Shown in pieces: positions 17,856 through 26,452 of a stretch of 64,000 nt of DNA (position 1 is its first letter; the number at the start of each line of letters is the position of its first letter). Source of the DNA: CAVPCZ01 sp963779225 (GTDB taxonomy: Bacteria; Bacteroidota; Ignavibacteria; UBA10030; UBA6906); the NCBI GenBank assembly GCA_963779225.1, contig CAVZWW010000003.1, positions 3,286,001-3,350,000 on the forward strand, read 5' to 3'. A program made the position numbers and the translations under genes. The notes under the pieces are model-generated. The model was not told the origin of the DNA. It did no database searches and saw only the letters and a program-made list of their open reading frames with translations.

Positions 17856-19553
17856 CTACCATCCGGCGGGGGCGCCATCACGGCGCGGGTCCGCCGCTCC
17901 GGTGAGCGCATGGGTGTCCGGGTCAATCATTATGGCATGCACACCGCCAAAGTAAGAATTCGCGCTCCCGTTCATTTCGATATTCCAGCCTTTTGCGCGC
18001 AATCCCCTGATGGTCTCGGCAGGCATCCGCGTCTCAAGAACGAGCGTGGAGTGTTTCGGAAAGAATCTGGGCGCTTTGATGGCGTCCTCGAGCGGAAGCC
18101 ACCCGTCCAGCACCGCCGTGAGGACCTGGGCGACCGTGGGTGCAATCCGCGGACCTCCCGGGGAACCGATGATCAGCACGGGTCTGCCGTCCTTCCGCAC
18201 GATTGTCGCCGCCATATTTGATGTCGGCCGGTGCAATGGTTGCACGCTGTTCTTCCGCGTTGAATCTCCCGCGAAATCTCCCATGTGATTGTTCAAGAGA
18301 ATGCCCGATCGGGGAGCCATCACGCCCGCTCCGTAGAAATCATTGATCGATTGTGTAAGGCTGACCAGGTTGCCGGCGCTGTCCACGATTACCAGATGGG
18401 TCGTGTTGCCTGCCGGCTTCGCTTCAGGGCCGCCCCACCCGCGAAGCAGGGGAGCGGCGCCTTCGTCTTCCAGCCGCCGGGAAACGTCGTCAATCCATTC
18501 TCCCGAAAGCAGGGAGGAAACCGGCTGCGTCTCATAATCGGGATCAGAAATCCACGTGTTTACATCAACCAGGGCCTGCCGGCTTGCGGCGGCAAGACAA
18601 TGCACATAGTCGGCTGAGAGGTACGGCTTTGATTTAAGATCGCACTTCTCCGCGATGCGCAGAATTTCGAGGAGTGCCGTCCCCCCGATGCTCGGGGGAG
18701 GCAACGTGATGATTTCGAAGCCGTTGTACCATCCTCTCAGGGGTTCCCGGAACCGGGATCTGTACGACGCAAGATCCCCGGTTGACAACACGCCTCCGCG
18801 TGCTTGAACCGCCCCCGCGATATCGCCGGCGAAGGGCGGCCTGTACAATTCGGTGAAAGAAGACGCACCCAGGGTTTTCATGGTTGCGGAAAGCCGGGGC
18901 TGCTTCACCCTGAACCCGGCTTGCGGAGGGAACCCTTCATCCAGGAAGATTGAGGAAATGCCCTGATCGGATTCGATATCCTTCACGTGATCCAGGAGAA
19001 TCGCCACCTGCTTCTCGGTCATCGGAAAGCCGGTGTCCGCGGTTACTACGGCAGGCCGCACCAATTCCGCAAGGGGCTGCGTGCAGAAATTGTCGAAGAT
19101 CGCCTGCCATCCGGCAGGAGCACCCGGCGTGGCAACCGCGGTCGCTCCATGCTCCCGGGTCAACTGCAATGTGTCCGCGGCATCGTAGTATCGTTCACGC
19201 CGGACGCCTGCGGGGGCGCGTTCCCGGTAGTCAATGACAAAGAAGGAATCCCGTTTTGCATCGTAGAACAGGCAGAACCCGCCGCCACCCAGTCCGGAGG
19301 CATGTGGTTCCGTAACATTCAACATCGCCACCGCAGCAATCGCCGCATCAGCGGCGTTGCCTCCGGAGCGGAGGACGGCAACCCCCGCCGCCGAGGCAGC
19401 CGGATGAGCGGATACCACCATGGCCGTGCCGGCACGTGCAATGAGCACGGCAACAGTGTCTTCCGCTGAATGATAGAGCAAGGTGGGATGTGGAGCACAC
19501 CCTGAGAAGAACCAGAGGGTGATGACAAAAGAAATGCCGCAGAATCGGGTCAT
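17856..19553 (-). CDS. ggt: Gamma-glutamyltransferase, lipoprotein
   Basis: This Ntn-hydrolase transfers or hydrolyses the gamma-glutamyl group of glutathione and related compounds outside the cytoplasm. I chose the start at 19553 because it gives a lipoprotein signal (MTRFCGISFVITLWFFSGC); an upstream in-frame Met adds implausible sequence. Family signatures are VLRSGGNAADAAIA, ASGLGGGGF and the autocleavage threonine region NTTHLVIVDSAGN, followed later by GSPGGPRIAPTV. The 565-residue length is normal. A strong promoter-like element lies about 180 bases upstream. It converges with the kef pair, ten bases between stops, and the shared glutathione theme may be more than chance. Confidence 0.93.
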   Translation of the reverse strand: MTRFCGISFVITLWFFSGCAPHPTLLYHSAEDTVAVLIARAGTAMVVSAHPAASAAGVAVLRSGGNAADAAIAAVAMLNVTEPHASGLGGGGFCLFYDAKRDSFFVIDYRERAPAGVRRERYYDAADTLQLTREHGATAVATPGAPAGWQAIFDNFCTQPLAELVRPAVVTADTGFPMTEKQVAILLDHVKDIESDQGISSIFLDEGFPPQAGFRVKQPRLSATMKTLGASSFTELYRPPFAGDIAGAVQARGGVLSTGDLASYRSRFREPLRGWYNGFEIITLPPPSIGGTALLEILRIAEKCDLKSKPYLSADYVHCLAAASRQALVDVNTWISDPDYETQPVSSLLSGEWIDDVSRRLEDEGAAPLLRGWGGPEAKPAGNTTHLVIVDSAGNLVSLTQSINDFYGAGVMAPRSGILLNNHMGDFAGDSTRKNSVQPLHRPTSNMAATIVRKDGRPVLIIGSPGGPRIAPTVAQVLTAVLDGWLPLEDAIKAPRFFPKHSTLVLETRMPAETIRGLRAKGWNIEMNGSANSYFGGVHAIMIDPDTHALTGAADPRRDGAPAGW

Positions 19554-19735
19554 GGTATTAGTCCCCTCGGCCTGTCTGTACGTTGGAGCATGCGTTGATA
19601 TGACCGACCGGCCGGTCGTCGCCTGCCGCCTGTACTTCCGGATCGGCTCCAGGACCTGTGGTCCATCCGTCCGGGCGTCCTCCGCCTGTGGAGCGGAGTC
19701 GACGTTTCCATTCCATACAGTGAGGTACAACGGAT

Positions 19736-19779
19736 AGTATAAGGGGAACGTGGACGTTTGTCAAGTGGACATTTGTCTC
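19736..19779 (-). promoter_or_regulatory. Candidate promoter of ggt with overlapping 15-bp direct repeat
   Basis: On the minus strand TTGACA (19759-19764) and TATACT (19736-19741) are spaced by 17 bases, close to the sigma-70 optimum. On the plus strand the -35 region is covered by two adjacent imperfect 15-base units, GTGGACGTTTGTCAA and GTGGACATTTGTCTC, at 19750-19779. Such tandem half-sites often bind a regulator. Confidence 0.5.
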
Positions 19780-19830
19780 GGATCATCAGGCTGGAATTGA
19801 TGGCCATGGCATCGATGATCAAACCATTTG

Positions 19831-19859
19831 TTGATTTTGCAGCACCCGGAGTGTACATT
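19831..19859 (+). promoter_or_regulatory. Candidate promoter of the PorV-like gene
   Basis: TTGATT at 19831-19836 and TACATT at 19854-19859 are spaced 17 bases apart. The next gene starts 27 bases downstream of the -10 element. It is a weak match, supported mainly by position. Confidence 0.4.
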
Positions 19860-19885
19860 GGGGCACCGGGCAAATGGAGCGCGCT

Positions 19886-21166
19886 ATGCGAATTACGATT
19901 CTTGCCTTCTTCGTGATCATTGCGGGTCAGCTTTGTCCCACCGTTGTTGATGCGCAGGGAGAAACAGCCGTTCCCTTTATGCGGATCACCACCTCACCCG
20001 AGGGGAACGGGATGGGGGGAATAAGTGCATCCCAACCGACAAACGATGCATTCGCCCCCATAGCAAATCCCGGTCAGCTCGGGCTCTTCAGCCTCACAAA
20101 GTTCTTCAACGCAAGCACGTATGCGCCCAGAACGAATTGGCTCCCGGCGTACAACATCTCAGGTCTCACCTACGGGGCCACGGCGTTCAATGCGGGCTAC
20201 AATTTCCGGGAACTTCTCTCTCTCCCGTTCGACCTGAGCGCCGGCATCGGATACTCCCGTGTGTCCCTCGATCTCGGCACGTTTATGGTGACAGGTCCCT
20301 CCGATCCGGCGGGGACCGGTTCGTCGTTCGAAGCGAAAGAGCATTATGACAGCTATTCGGTCGCGATAGGGTTCGACTATTATGTCCGTCTCGGGCTCGG
20401 GACGAATTTCAAAAAGATTGAATCGCAGCTCAGCCCGATTGGGACCGAACAGGGACAGGGATCGGGAACGGCCACAGCAGGCGCGACGGATTTCGGGCTC
20501 CTTCTCGAGGTTCCGGTGATTGAATTGATTTCGGTCATTTCCGAAACCCCTCTGGAGGTTGCGCCCCGGATTGTCCCATTCCTGGATCTCTCGTTCGGCT
20601 ATGTGAATGCTAATGTGGGTGACGAAATGTCGTATATCGATGCGGCGCAGGCTGATCCCTTGCCTCGAACCGCGGTGGCAGGGTTGGGCCTGGAAGCGGG
20701 ATTGCTGGGGAAGTCGGCAACATCGGATTGGAAAATCATCTCGTTCAGGCTGGCACGCCAGGCGGATGACTTGCTGGTATCAAGACACCCGGACGGAACT
20801 TTCGAGTATCAGAGCGGCCTGGGAGATATCGAGTTCTGGCAGAATGTTGTGCTCGGACAAGACAATGCCAGGATCACGATGAGAGAGGGATGGCAGATAC
20901 AGGCGGCGGAGATCATTTATCTGCGGGGAGGGTCCGTGGAGTCCCCCGGGCTCTCCTATGCGACATCAGGCTACAGCATTTGTCTGGGAGGGTTGCTGAA
21001 GCTTATCGGCCTGCTCGCACAGAGTTCAGACGAATCCTGGGTCGGTTTTGCCGCAGATCACTTTGACGTTCAGTTTCACCGGGCTTCATACGGTGAAACT
21101 GAATCCCCGATTTCCGGAACGAGCACACAATCGCTGAACCTGGTAGTTAAGGGGTTTTCCTTCTGA
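19886..21166 (+). CDS. PorV/PorQ family outer-membrane protein
   Basis: The start at 19886 has GGAG six bases before it and yields a signal peptide (MRITILAFFVIIAGQLCPTVVDA). The mature protein of about 400 residues shows the N-terminal signature of PorV/PorQ and UPF0164 proteins: LRITTSPEGNGMGG-like sequence followed by NDAFAPIANPGQL, then repeated amphipathic strands ending with GFSF, an aromatic C-terminal residue typical of barrels. PorV shuttles T9SS cargo to the surface attachment complex. Paralogues of unknown role are common, so this one cannot be equated with PorV itself. Two T9SS cargo genes lie nearby. A hairpin follows its stop. Confidence 0.7.
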   Translation: MRITILAFFVIIAGQLCPTVVDAQGETAVPFMRITTSPEGNGMGGISASQPTNDAFAPIANPGQLGLFSLTKFFNASTYAPRTNWLPAYNISGLTYGATAFNAGYNFRELLSLPFDLSAGIGYSRVSLDLGTFMVTGPSDPAGTGSSFEAKEHYDSYSVAIGFDYYVRLGLGTNFKKIESQLSPIGTEQGQGSGTATAGATDFGLLLEVPVIELISVISETPLEVAPRIVPFLDLSFGYVNANVGDEMSYIDAAQADPLPRTAVAGLGLEAGLLGKSATSDWKIISFRLARQADDLLVSRHPDGTFEYQSGLGDIEFWQNVVLGQDNARITMREGWQIQAAEIIYLRGGSVESPGLSYATSGYSICLGGLLKLIGLLAQSSDESWVGFAADHFDVQFHRASYGETESPISGTSTQSLNLVVKGFSF

Positions 21167-21171
21167 GCGAT

Positions 21172-21200
21172 GGCGGCCCACGCTGCGAGCATGGGCCGCC
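21172..21200 (+). terminator. Hairpin between convergent genes
   Basis: GGCGGCCCA at 21172-21180 pairs exactly with 21192-21200, with an 11-base loop that can add an inner GC pair. It lies right after the PorV-like gene and before the end of the oppositely oriented Lys-rich gene. There is no T tract. Confidence 0.5.
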
Positions 21201-21251
21201 CCCGGTCTGGAAGTACCCCGGTAATGATGTCGGGTGTCTGTCCGCAGCCGA

Positions 21252-21521
21252 TCACATGGTTGGGGGCATGACGTCAGTATCTTCGACGATCTCCTGTGGA
21301 GGAGGAGGTGGTGGTAATGGTGGTGGCATGGCAGGGGGGAGAACGACCTCCGCCGGGAGGCGGACTACCTTCTTTCTGGGTGGAGCCTTCTTCACAACCT
21401 TCTTGGCGCGGACTTTCTTAACAGACTTTTTGGTGGAGGTCTTCTTCACAACCTTCTTGCCGGCTTTCCTGGCGGAGGTCTTCTTCACAACCTTCCTGGC
21501 TGACTTTTTGGCACGAGGCAT
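21252..21521 (-). CDS. Lys-rich histone H1-like protein with polyproline tail
   Basis: The 89-residue product begins after a good AAGGAG site. Residues 1-53 are almost wholly Lys, Arg, Val, Ala, Ser and Thr in imperfect repeats (VVKKTSARKAGKK, VVKKTSTKKSVKK, VRAKKVVKK), like bacterial histone H1 / Hc1-type or AlgP-type DNA-binding tails. Residues 54-76 are proline-rich, with PPPLPPPPPPQ, and the end is acidic (EIVEDTDV). A role as a small nucleoid-associated protein is inferred from composition only. The DNA itself is repetitive (TTCTTCACAACCTTCTT occurs several times), so length may vary between strains. Confidence 0.7.
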   Translation of the reverse strand: MPRAKKSARKVVKKTSARKAGKKVVKKTSTKKSVKKVRAKKVVKKAPPRKKVVRLPAEVVLPPAMPPPLPPPPPPQEIVEDTDVMPPTM

Positions 21522-21611
21522 GGTTACTCCTTAGTGTTTATGGATGAGGTAGCGTGGGACCGATGATGCGATCTCCAACAAGGAAGCGGAACGATGCTCA
21601 TTCCATCCGGA

Positions 21612-22904
21612 TCAGCACCGTTGCACAATCAGAAGCGTACGATCGTCTCCCTGCAATTCATTGTCTGAGAAGGCATGAACTTCATCAAGGATCTGCTTCT
21701 GGAGTTCACCCGCGGACAACCGGTGATGTTTCCAGAGAAGCTCGCCGAGCCGGTCTTCACCGAACATTTCACCCTGGGAGTTGGATGCTTCCGTAATTCC
21801 ATCCGAGTAGACCACCAGAGTGTCTCCCGCAGAGAGCAACACCCGTTCATCCTCATAGGCATAATCTTCGAGAATGCTGAGAACGACACCTCCTGTCCCG
21901 AGCCTTCGGATAGTGCCGCTGGAGGAGATGAGGAAGGGTCGTTCGTGCCCTGCATTGCTGAAGGAAAGGTGATGTTCGCGGGAGTCAAGCACCGCAAAAA
22001 AGAGCGTCACAAATTTATCCGAGGCCGTGCTGTGATGCAGAAGGGTGTTTGATCTCTGCAAGCAGCGGCCGGGCGCGCAATCAAAAAGGGCCTGGCCTCG
22101 CAGAGTGGCCTGAACGCTCGCCATCAGCAGCGATGCCGGAAGACCCTTCCCGGAAACGTCTCCCAGACAGAGTCCCACCTGTCCGGCGCCGATCGGGAAG
22201 AAGTCAAAATAGTCTCCACCCACAACCTGCGCGGGAGCGGAGATGCCGGAGATGGCGTATCCGTCGACGGAGGGCGGGGCTGTCGGCAGGAGATTCCGCT
22301 GAATTTCCGCGGCAAGACGCAACTCCTCGTTTATCCGCAGGAGAAGTCTCTCCCCTTCATAGAGTCGTGCATTTTCCAGCACCTGGGCGGACTGAGACGC
22401 GATAATTGTGAGCAGTCGCTGATCATCGTCTGTGAAGGCGGCTTCGTCTTTACGGTTGTATACCGTGAGCACGCCGCGGAGGCTGGATTTGATCATGATC
22501 GGCACGCAGATGAGCGACCGGATGGATGGGTCCCACTGAACGCCGCGAAACCGCGCATCGTGAGCCGGGTCATCGATTCGAAGAGGCTGCTTTTGAAGCT
22601 GCATCCATCCTGCAAGTTGCTGCTGGAGATGGTACTGTGCGGATGAACCGTCGACCGTCCGCACAAGAGTCTTCAACCCCGAGTCAGCGGTAATATCCAG
22701 GAGCGTGATGACACCCTGTTCGGCGTGGAGCGCCTTCAGGGAGCGGTGAATGATGATCCTGATGATTTCACGAGAATCCAGCGAGCCTCCGATAGCCGCG
22801 GCCAGATCGTTGAGCACGGAGAGCTCTTCAACGGCACGTTTCAGTCGCCGGTTTTCATCAGCAAGAAGGTCGGCAGCGCTCCTTGAGGAGGCGGTAGAAC
22901 TCAT
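21612..22904 (-). CDS. GAF-domain PP2C/SpoIIE-type serine phosphatase (RsbU-like)
   Basis: I place the start at 22904 because GAGGTG lies just before it. The 430-residue protein starts with a short coiled coil (residues 15-35), followed by a GAF domain (about 40-185) with LRGVLTVYNRKDEAAFTDDDQRLL, a linker helix (LAAEIQRNLLP) and a SpoIIE-type PP2C phosphatase domain (about 220-430). Metal-binding features are VGGDYFDFFPI, LGDVSGKGLPASLLMA and LVVYSDGITEASN. Such proteins dephosphorylate anti-anti-sigma factors and so control a partner-switching pathway. No anti-sigma or STAS gene is visible nearby. It is divergent from the esterase gene. Confidence 0.9.
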   Translation of the reverse strand: MSSTASSRSAADLLADENRRLKRAVEELSVLNDLAAAIGGSLDSREIIRIIIHRSLKALHAEQGVITLLDITADSGLKTLVRTVDGSSAQYHLQQQLAGWMQLQKQPLRIDDPAHDARFRGVQWDPSIRSLICVPIMIKSSLRGVLTVYNRKDEAAFTDDDQRLLTIIASQSAQVLENARLYEGERLLLRINEELRLAAEIQRNLLPTAPPSVDGYAISGISAPAQVVGGDYFDFFPIGAGQVGLCLGDVSGKGLPASLLMASVQATLRGQALFDCAPGRCLQRSNTLLHHSTASDKFVTLFFAVLDSREHHLSFSNAGHERPFLISSSGTIRRLGTGGVVLSILEDYAYEDERVLLSAGDTLVVYSDGITEASNSQGEMFGEDRLGELLWKHHRLSAGELQKQILDEVHAFSDNELQGDDRTLLIVQRC

Positions 22905-23118
22905 TGGCACCTCGAGAAATGAGGCATAGGTAGGGTCTAGCACCTATAAACGACAATGATGATTACAAAGTCAAGACGTCATGGGAAATCTGGTATTTTC
23001 TTTGGCCCCGGGCGAATTGAGTAGTCTCGCGATGTGCTCCGGTTGAATCTGATTGCTTCTTTGCCTCCCCATGGAGATATTCTTGCTCGCCAGGACAGGT
23101 TCAAGTCAAGGAGTGCTT

Positions 23119-23964
23119 ATGAACCGAATTCGTAATGCTATTATGCTAACTCTATGTGTCACGGTTACTTATCCGATTTTTGCTCAACAGGAGCTCAAGG
23201 AGGACAGCATCCACTCCACGATCCTTGATCGCACAATGTTGTACCGGGCATATGTTCCTGCCAACAGACCGCTCCGGAGCCCTCTGCTTCTGCTTCTGCA
23301 TGGGTATGGGGGGACCTACAGGGAATGGTCGAACTTTGGGGCGCTGGACAGCGTGCTGGAGACGCTCACGCTCATAGTTGCCATGCCGGAGGCGGACACC
23401 TCATGGTACGTTGATGCCGTCTCCACACCGGATGCCCGGTATGAGACATACCTGGTGCAGGAATTCCTTCCTGCTATTCTCAGCCGCTACGGGGGTGACA
23501 GCGGTTCGGTCGGCATCGGCGGCTTATCGATGGGGGGATATGGCGCCCTCGTACTGGGGCTGCGCCATCCGGAAGTCTTCCGATTCATCGGCGCCCTCAG
23601 CGCTTCGCTGGATATCCCGCTCGGCATTCCGGATCTGGAGCGGAACGGCCGCGCCGGATTGCGTCCATCCATTGAGCATGCATTCGGTACCGACAGCTCC
23701 GCCTGGCCGCCGTTTTCCCCGTTCCATCTCATCCGTACCATGGATCCCGCGCGGGCACCGTATCTGTACCTTGCCAACGGCATTCAGGACGAATTTCATA
23801 ACAGGATGGAATACTACAGAGCTTTCATCCAGCTCCTCCGGACTCGAAACATCCCGTACGAATACCACGAGACTCCAGGCAAACACGACTGGCTCTACTG
23901 GAGAAAGGAAGCCGGACCCCTCGTGCGGCGGTTTCTCGAAACGAAGGGAACGCACGGACAGTGA
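23119..23964 (+). CDS. Secreted esterase (PF00756, esterase D-like)
   Basis: The start at 23119 follows AAGGAG and yields a signal peptide (MNRIRNAIMLTLCVTVTYPIFAQQ). The alpha/beta-hydrolase of about 281 residues has LLLLLHGYGGTYREW for the oxyanion region, the nucleophile serine in GIGGLSMGGYGALVLG and the catalytic histidine in ETPGKHDWLYW near the end. The family includes S-formylglutathione hydrolases, feruloyl and acetylxylan esterases and mycolyltransferases. The signal peptide argues for an extracytoplasmic carboxylesterase on carbohydrate esters, without certainty. It converges with the next gene. Confidence 0.88.
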   Translation: MNRIRNAIMLTLCVTVTYPIFAQQELKEDSIHSTILDRTMLYRAYVPANRPLRSPLLLLLHGYGGTYREWSNFGALDSVLETLTLIVAMPEADTSWYVDAVSTPDARYETYLVQEFLPAILSRYGGDSGSVGIGGLSMGGYGALVLGLRHPEVFRFIGALSASLDIPLGIPDLERNGRAGLRPSIEHAFGTDSSAWPPFSPFHLIRTMDPARAPYLYLANGIQDEFHNRMEYYRAFIQLLRTRNIPYEYHETPGKHDWLYWRKEAGPLVRRFLETKGTHGQ

Positions 23965-24006
23965 TCTATCTGGCAGGAAAGAAAGACGTGCCGGCTGTGT
24001 CGCCAA

Positions 24007-24645
24007 TCAGGGTTTGAAGAGTCCGTCCGGGTTTGCACCGAGCAACCCGGCCTGATATGAACGTTCGTCGAGCGGCGAGAGGCGGCGGCGCATCGCTGGA
24101 GTGACCAGAGGGACCTTCCGTATCTGATCCAGCCGCATCCCGATCAGGTCCAGATGTTCGTCGCTCCCCATCCAGTGGTACCTGTCGAAACTCCGGAGAT
24201 GCAGCGGGACAGTGTAAGCACGAAGGGTCTTTTCCCTCTGCACGTTATAGAATTGTTCGAAATACGAGAGCACGAGCTCGCGGAGTGTGCGATAGATCGG
24301 CTCACGGAAGGTAAGGCCGGAGAAGTTGGATTTCGCTACGGCGCCCCAGTGGCCGTGTACTTTATAGAGCGCCAGCAGATGATCGTCGTCCCGTTCATTC
24401 GGCAACAGGTCGATGATCAGCGGGGGATAACCGATGTACCGGAGAGCGGCCGCGGCAAAGAGCGCGCCGTCAAAACAATGCGCCGTCCGGTCGCGCAGAA
24501 CCGTCCGGGGAGACCGGTACCGTTCCTCCGCACTGTAGGGGAGATCAAGGAGGAAGCACTGGATTTTGTAAGGAGTCGTCAGGCTGTCCAGTACACTCAG
24601 GTCCGACGTATCGAACATCTTGCGATAGATCTGGACTTCTCGCAT
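24007..24645 (-). CDS. Transglutaminase-like hypothetical protein
   Basis: The 212-residue product contains RTAHCFDGALFAAAALRYIGYPPLIIDLLP (residues 53-82) and DDDHLLALYKVHGHWGAVAKSNF (86-108). This order, a Cys followed by a His/Asp region with strand prediction, is that of transglutaminase-like cysteine proteins. The rest (residues 110-212) is charged, with WMGSDEHLDLIGMRLDQIRKVP. No signal peptide is seen, so it is probably cytosolic. It lies downstream of the cytochrome gene on the same strand and may be cotranscribed. The biochemical role is unknown. Confidence 0.75.
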   Translation of the reverse strand: MREVQIYRKMFDTSDLSVLDSLTTPYKIQCFLLDLPYSAEERYRSPRTVLRDRTAHCFDGALFAAAALRYIGYPPLIIDLLPNERDDDHLLALYKVHGHWGAVAKSNFSGLTFREPIYRTLRELVLSYFEQFYNVQREKTLRAYTVPLHLRSFDRYHWMGSDEHLDLIGMRLDQIRKVPLVTPAMRRRLSPLDERSYQAGLLGANPDGLFKP

Positions 24646-24726
24646 TCAGCGATTCCGGCTTTCTTCAGCGCTCCTCTGCAGCTCCGTCATACGTCGATTC
24701 TCCGGCAGTAGTTGTGTGATCGGCGC

Positions 24727-26199
24727 TCAACGAATGAGCACAAGCTTCCGTACCGCTGTATTTCCTGCTGCCTGGAGGCGGGCAAAGTACACACCTGACG
24801 CTGCGTTGTCCGCATTCCAGACAACACGGTGGGTCCCTGAGGCCATGCCGCCATCCACGAGGCGGACTACCTCGCGCCCTTCGAGGTCAACTATTGACAG
24901 TCGAACGTCGCACGCATAGGGGAGCGAGTATTGAATGGTCGAGGAGGGGTTGAAGGGATTCGGATAGTTCTGTTCAAGGACGAACCCCTTCGGCTCCGTC
25001 GTCGGGTCCTCGCTGACGGATGTCGCAAGCACGCCGTGAGGCCCGGGAACGCCGATGAGATCGAAGCCGTGACAGAGCACGCACTTTCTCAACACACCTC
25101 CGAATCCCTGGAGACGGATATTTTGCAGGTTGTCATCTGGCTGACTGGTCGGCTGCACGGCATGCGGGCTGCCATGACACGCCGAGCAATACAGGCCTCC
25201 GTGTCCGGTCGACTCTCTGAACAACTTCCCTGTCTGTTCCGAAAATGCCGCACCGTGGCAGGAGGTGCTGCCGCATGTGGGTTCCTGAATCCAGGGTTGA
25301 CGCCCGGCATTGATCGAGTTGACAATATCCGTCATGGTGCCGTGACAGTTCTGGCAAACCATCGGGTTCGCGGTTGAGTTGCGCATGACGTCCCGCAGCT
25401 GCTGCGTCTTCGGTCCGGGATGGCATTTGTAACAGGTCTCGATAGCGGTGGCTGTGCCTGCACGATTTTTGTGCCTGTCATGTATCCTCAGCGAGAACGG
25501 ACCGGCGGATGCGGAGCCCGGCGTCCCTAGGGCATTGGATGCGTGGCACGATGTGCAGAGCACAGGACCTGATTTGTTCAAGCCGGGGACGCCCGAATGA
25601 GCATTCAAAATGCTTTTGTCCGAGGAGTGACATCCCGATTGAACACACCCGATTTCATTACTTACCGGAATGACAACATCCGTTGTGGCCAGAATGGTGG
25701 CACTCCCGGCGGCCCTTGCAACAAGGTGGACGAGCTGATACGGTTTTTCACTTACGAGATTTGAATCCTGGAAGGGAGTAAGAGGTATTCCTCTGGCTTC
25801 GAACATGGTGCCTGTCGTATCCAGGACACCCGTAAGCCCTTTGCCGCTCAATCCGATGTTGTCCGGGGGTGCCTGGGCCAGGCCGAAAAGTTGTCTGGCG
25901 TATGTCCAGAAAGTGGTCTTGCCGACCGAATAAGTATTTCCGGGGATTGAGTATTCAACGGTATACCCTTCGGTCACGACGCGCGGGAGAAACACGCCGG
26001 GGTCATGAATCACCAACTGTGCCCGGATCGTGTTCCCGGGCGGGTAGAACGCGATCATCGAGAAATCCTTGTTGAAGGAGTGCATGCCCACTTCGCTCCA
26101 GGCCAGCAGGTAATAGTCCTGCCCCCGGGCCGTCTGGGATAGAAGTATACCGGCTGAAGTGAGAATGGCACAGCACAACCGCCTGGCGGCAGGTCCCAT
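24727..26199 (-). CDS. Multiheme c-type cytochrome with T9SS sorting domain
   Basis: The 490-residue protein has a signal peptide (to about residue 26) and an N-terminal beta-rich region (27-180). A heme-binding region (185-377) carries five CxxCH motifs (CTSCH 215, CYKCH 256, CQNCH 282, CSACH 338, CVLCH 373) and two CxxxxCH motifs (185-191, 309-315). It ends in a T9SS type A sorting domain (NYPNPFNPSSTIQYSLP; SGVYFARL). It would thus carry up to seven covalent hemes and be exported through the outer membrane to the surface or medium. That fits extracellular electron transfer or a redox role, which is inference. No cytochrome maturation genes are nearby. AGGA sits before the start. Confidence 0.9.
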   Translation of the reverse strand: MGPAARRLCCAILTSAGILLSQTARGQDYYLLAWSEVGMHSFNKDFSMIAFYPPGNTIRAQLVIHDPGVFLPRVVTEGYTVEYSIPGNTYSVGKTTFWTYARQLFGLAQAPPDNIGLSGKGLTGVLDTTGTMFEARGIPLTPFQDSNLVSEKPYQLVHLVARAAGSATILATTDVVIPVSNEIGCVQSGCHSSDKSILNAHSGVPGLNKSGPVLCTSCHASNALGTPGSASAGPFSLRIHDRHKNRAGTATAIETCYKCHPGPKTQQLRDVMRNSTANPMVCQNCHGTMTDIVNSINAGRQPWIQEPTCGSTSCHGAAFSEQTGKLFRESTGHGGLYCSACHGSPHAVQPTSQPDDNLQNIRLQGFGGVLRKCVLCHGFDLIGVPGPHGVLATSVSEDPTTEPKGFVLEQNYPNPFNPSSTIQYSLPYACDVRLSIVDLEGREVVRLVDGGMASGTHRVVWNADNAASGVYFARLQAAGNTAVRKLVLIR

Positions 26200-26452
26200 A
26201 TTCGAGTCCTTTTTTTTCCTAAATGATCCTTGCCCGCCCCGAACATGGGATGAACGCGGGTCCGATGCGAGGCACTACGAACATATATCTGGAATTCCTG
26301 GAGAAGAATCAAGATAGGCGTTCTTCGTTGTCACCGATGTGTGTTACTCACGGGACGAAGCGTCCGGACTCCTCCGGACTGTTGGAGATGACACCGCCCG
26401 ATCACCTCCGCCGAAAAGGGGAATAGCGGCGATCTGAAAGGGGAATCGTAAC

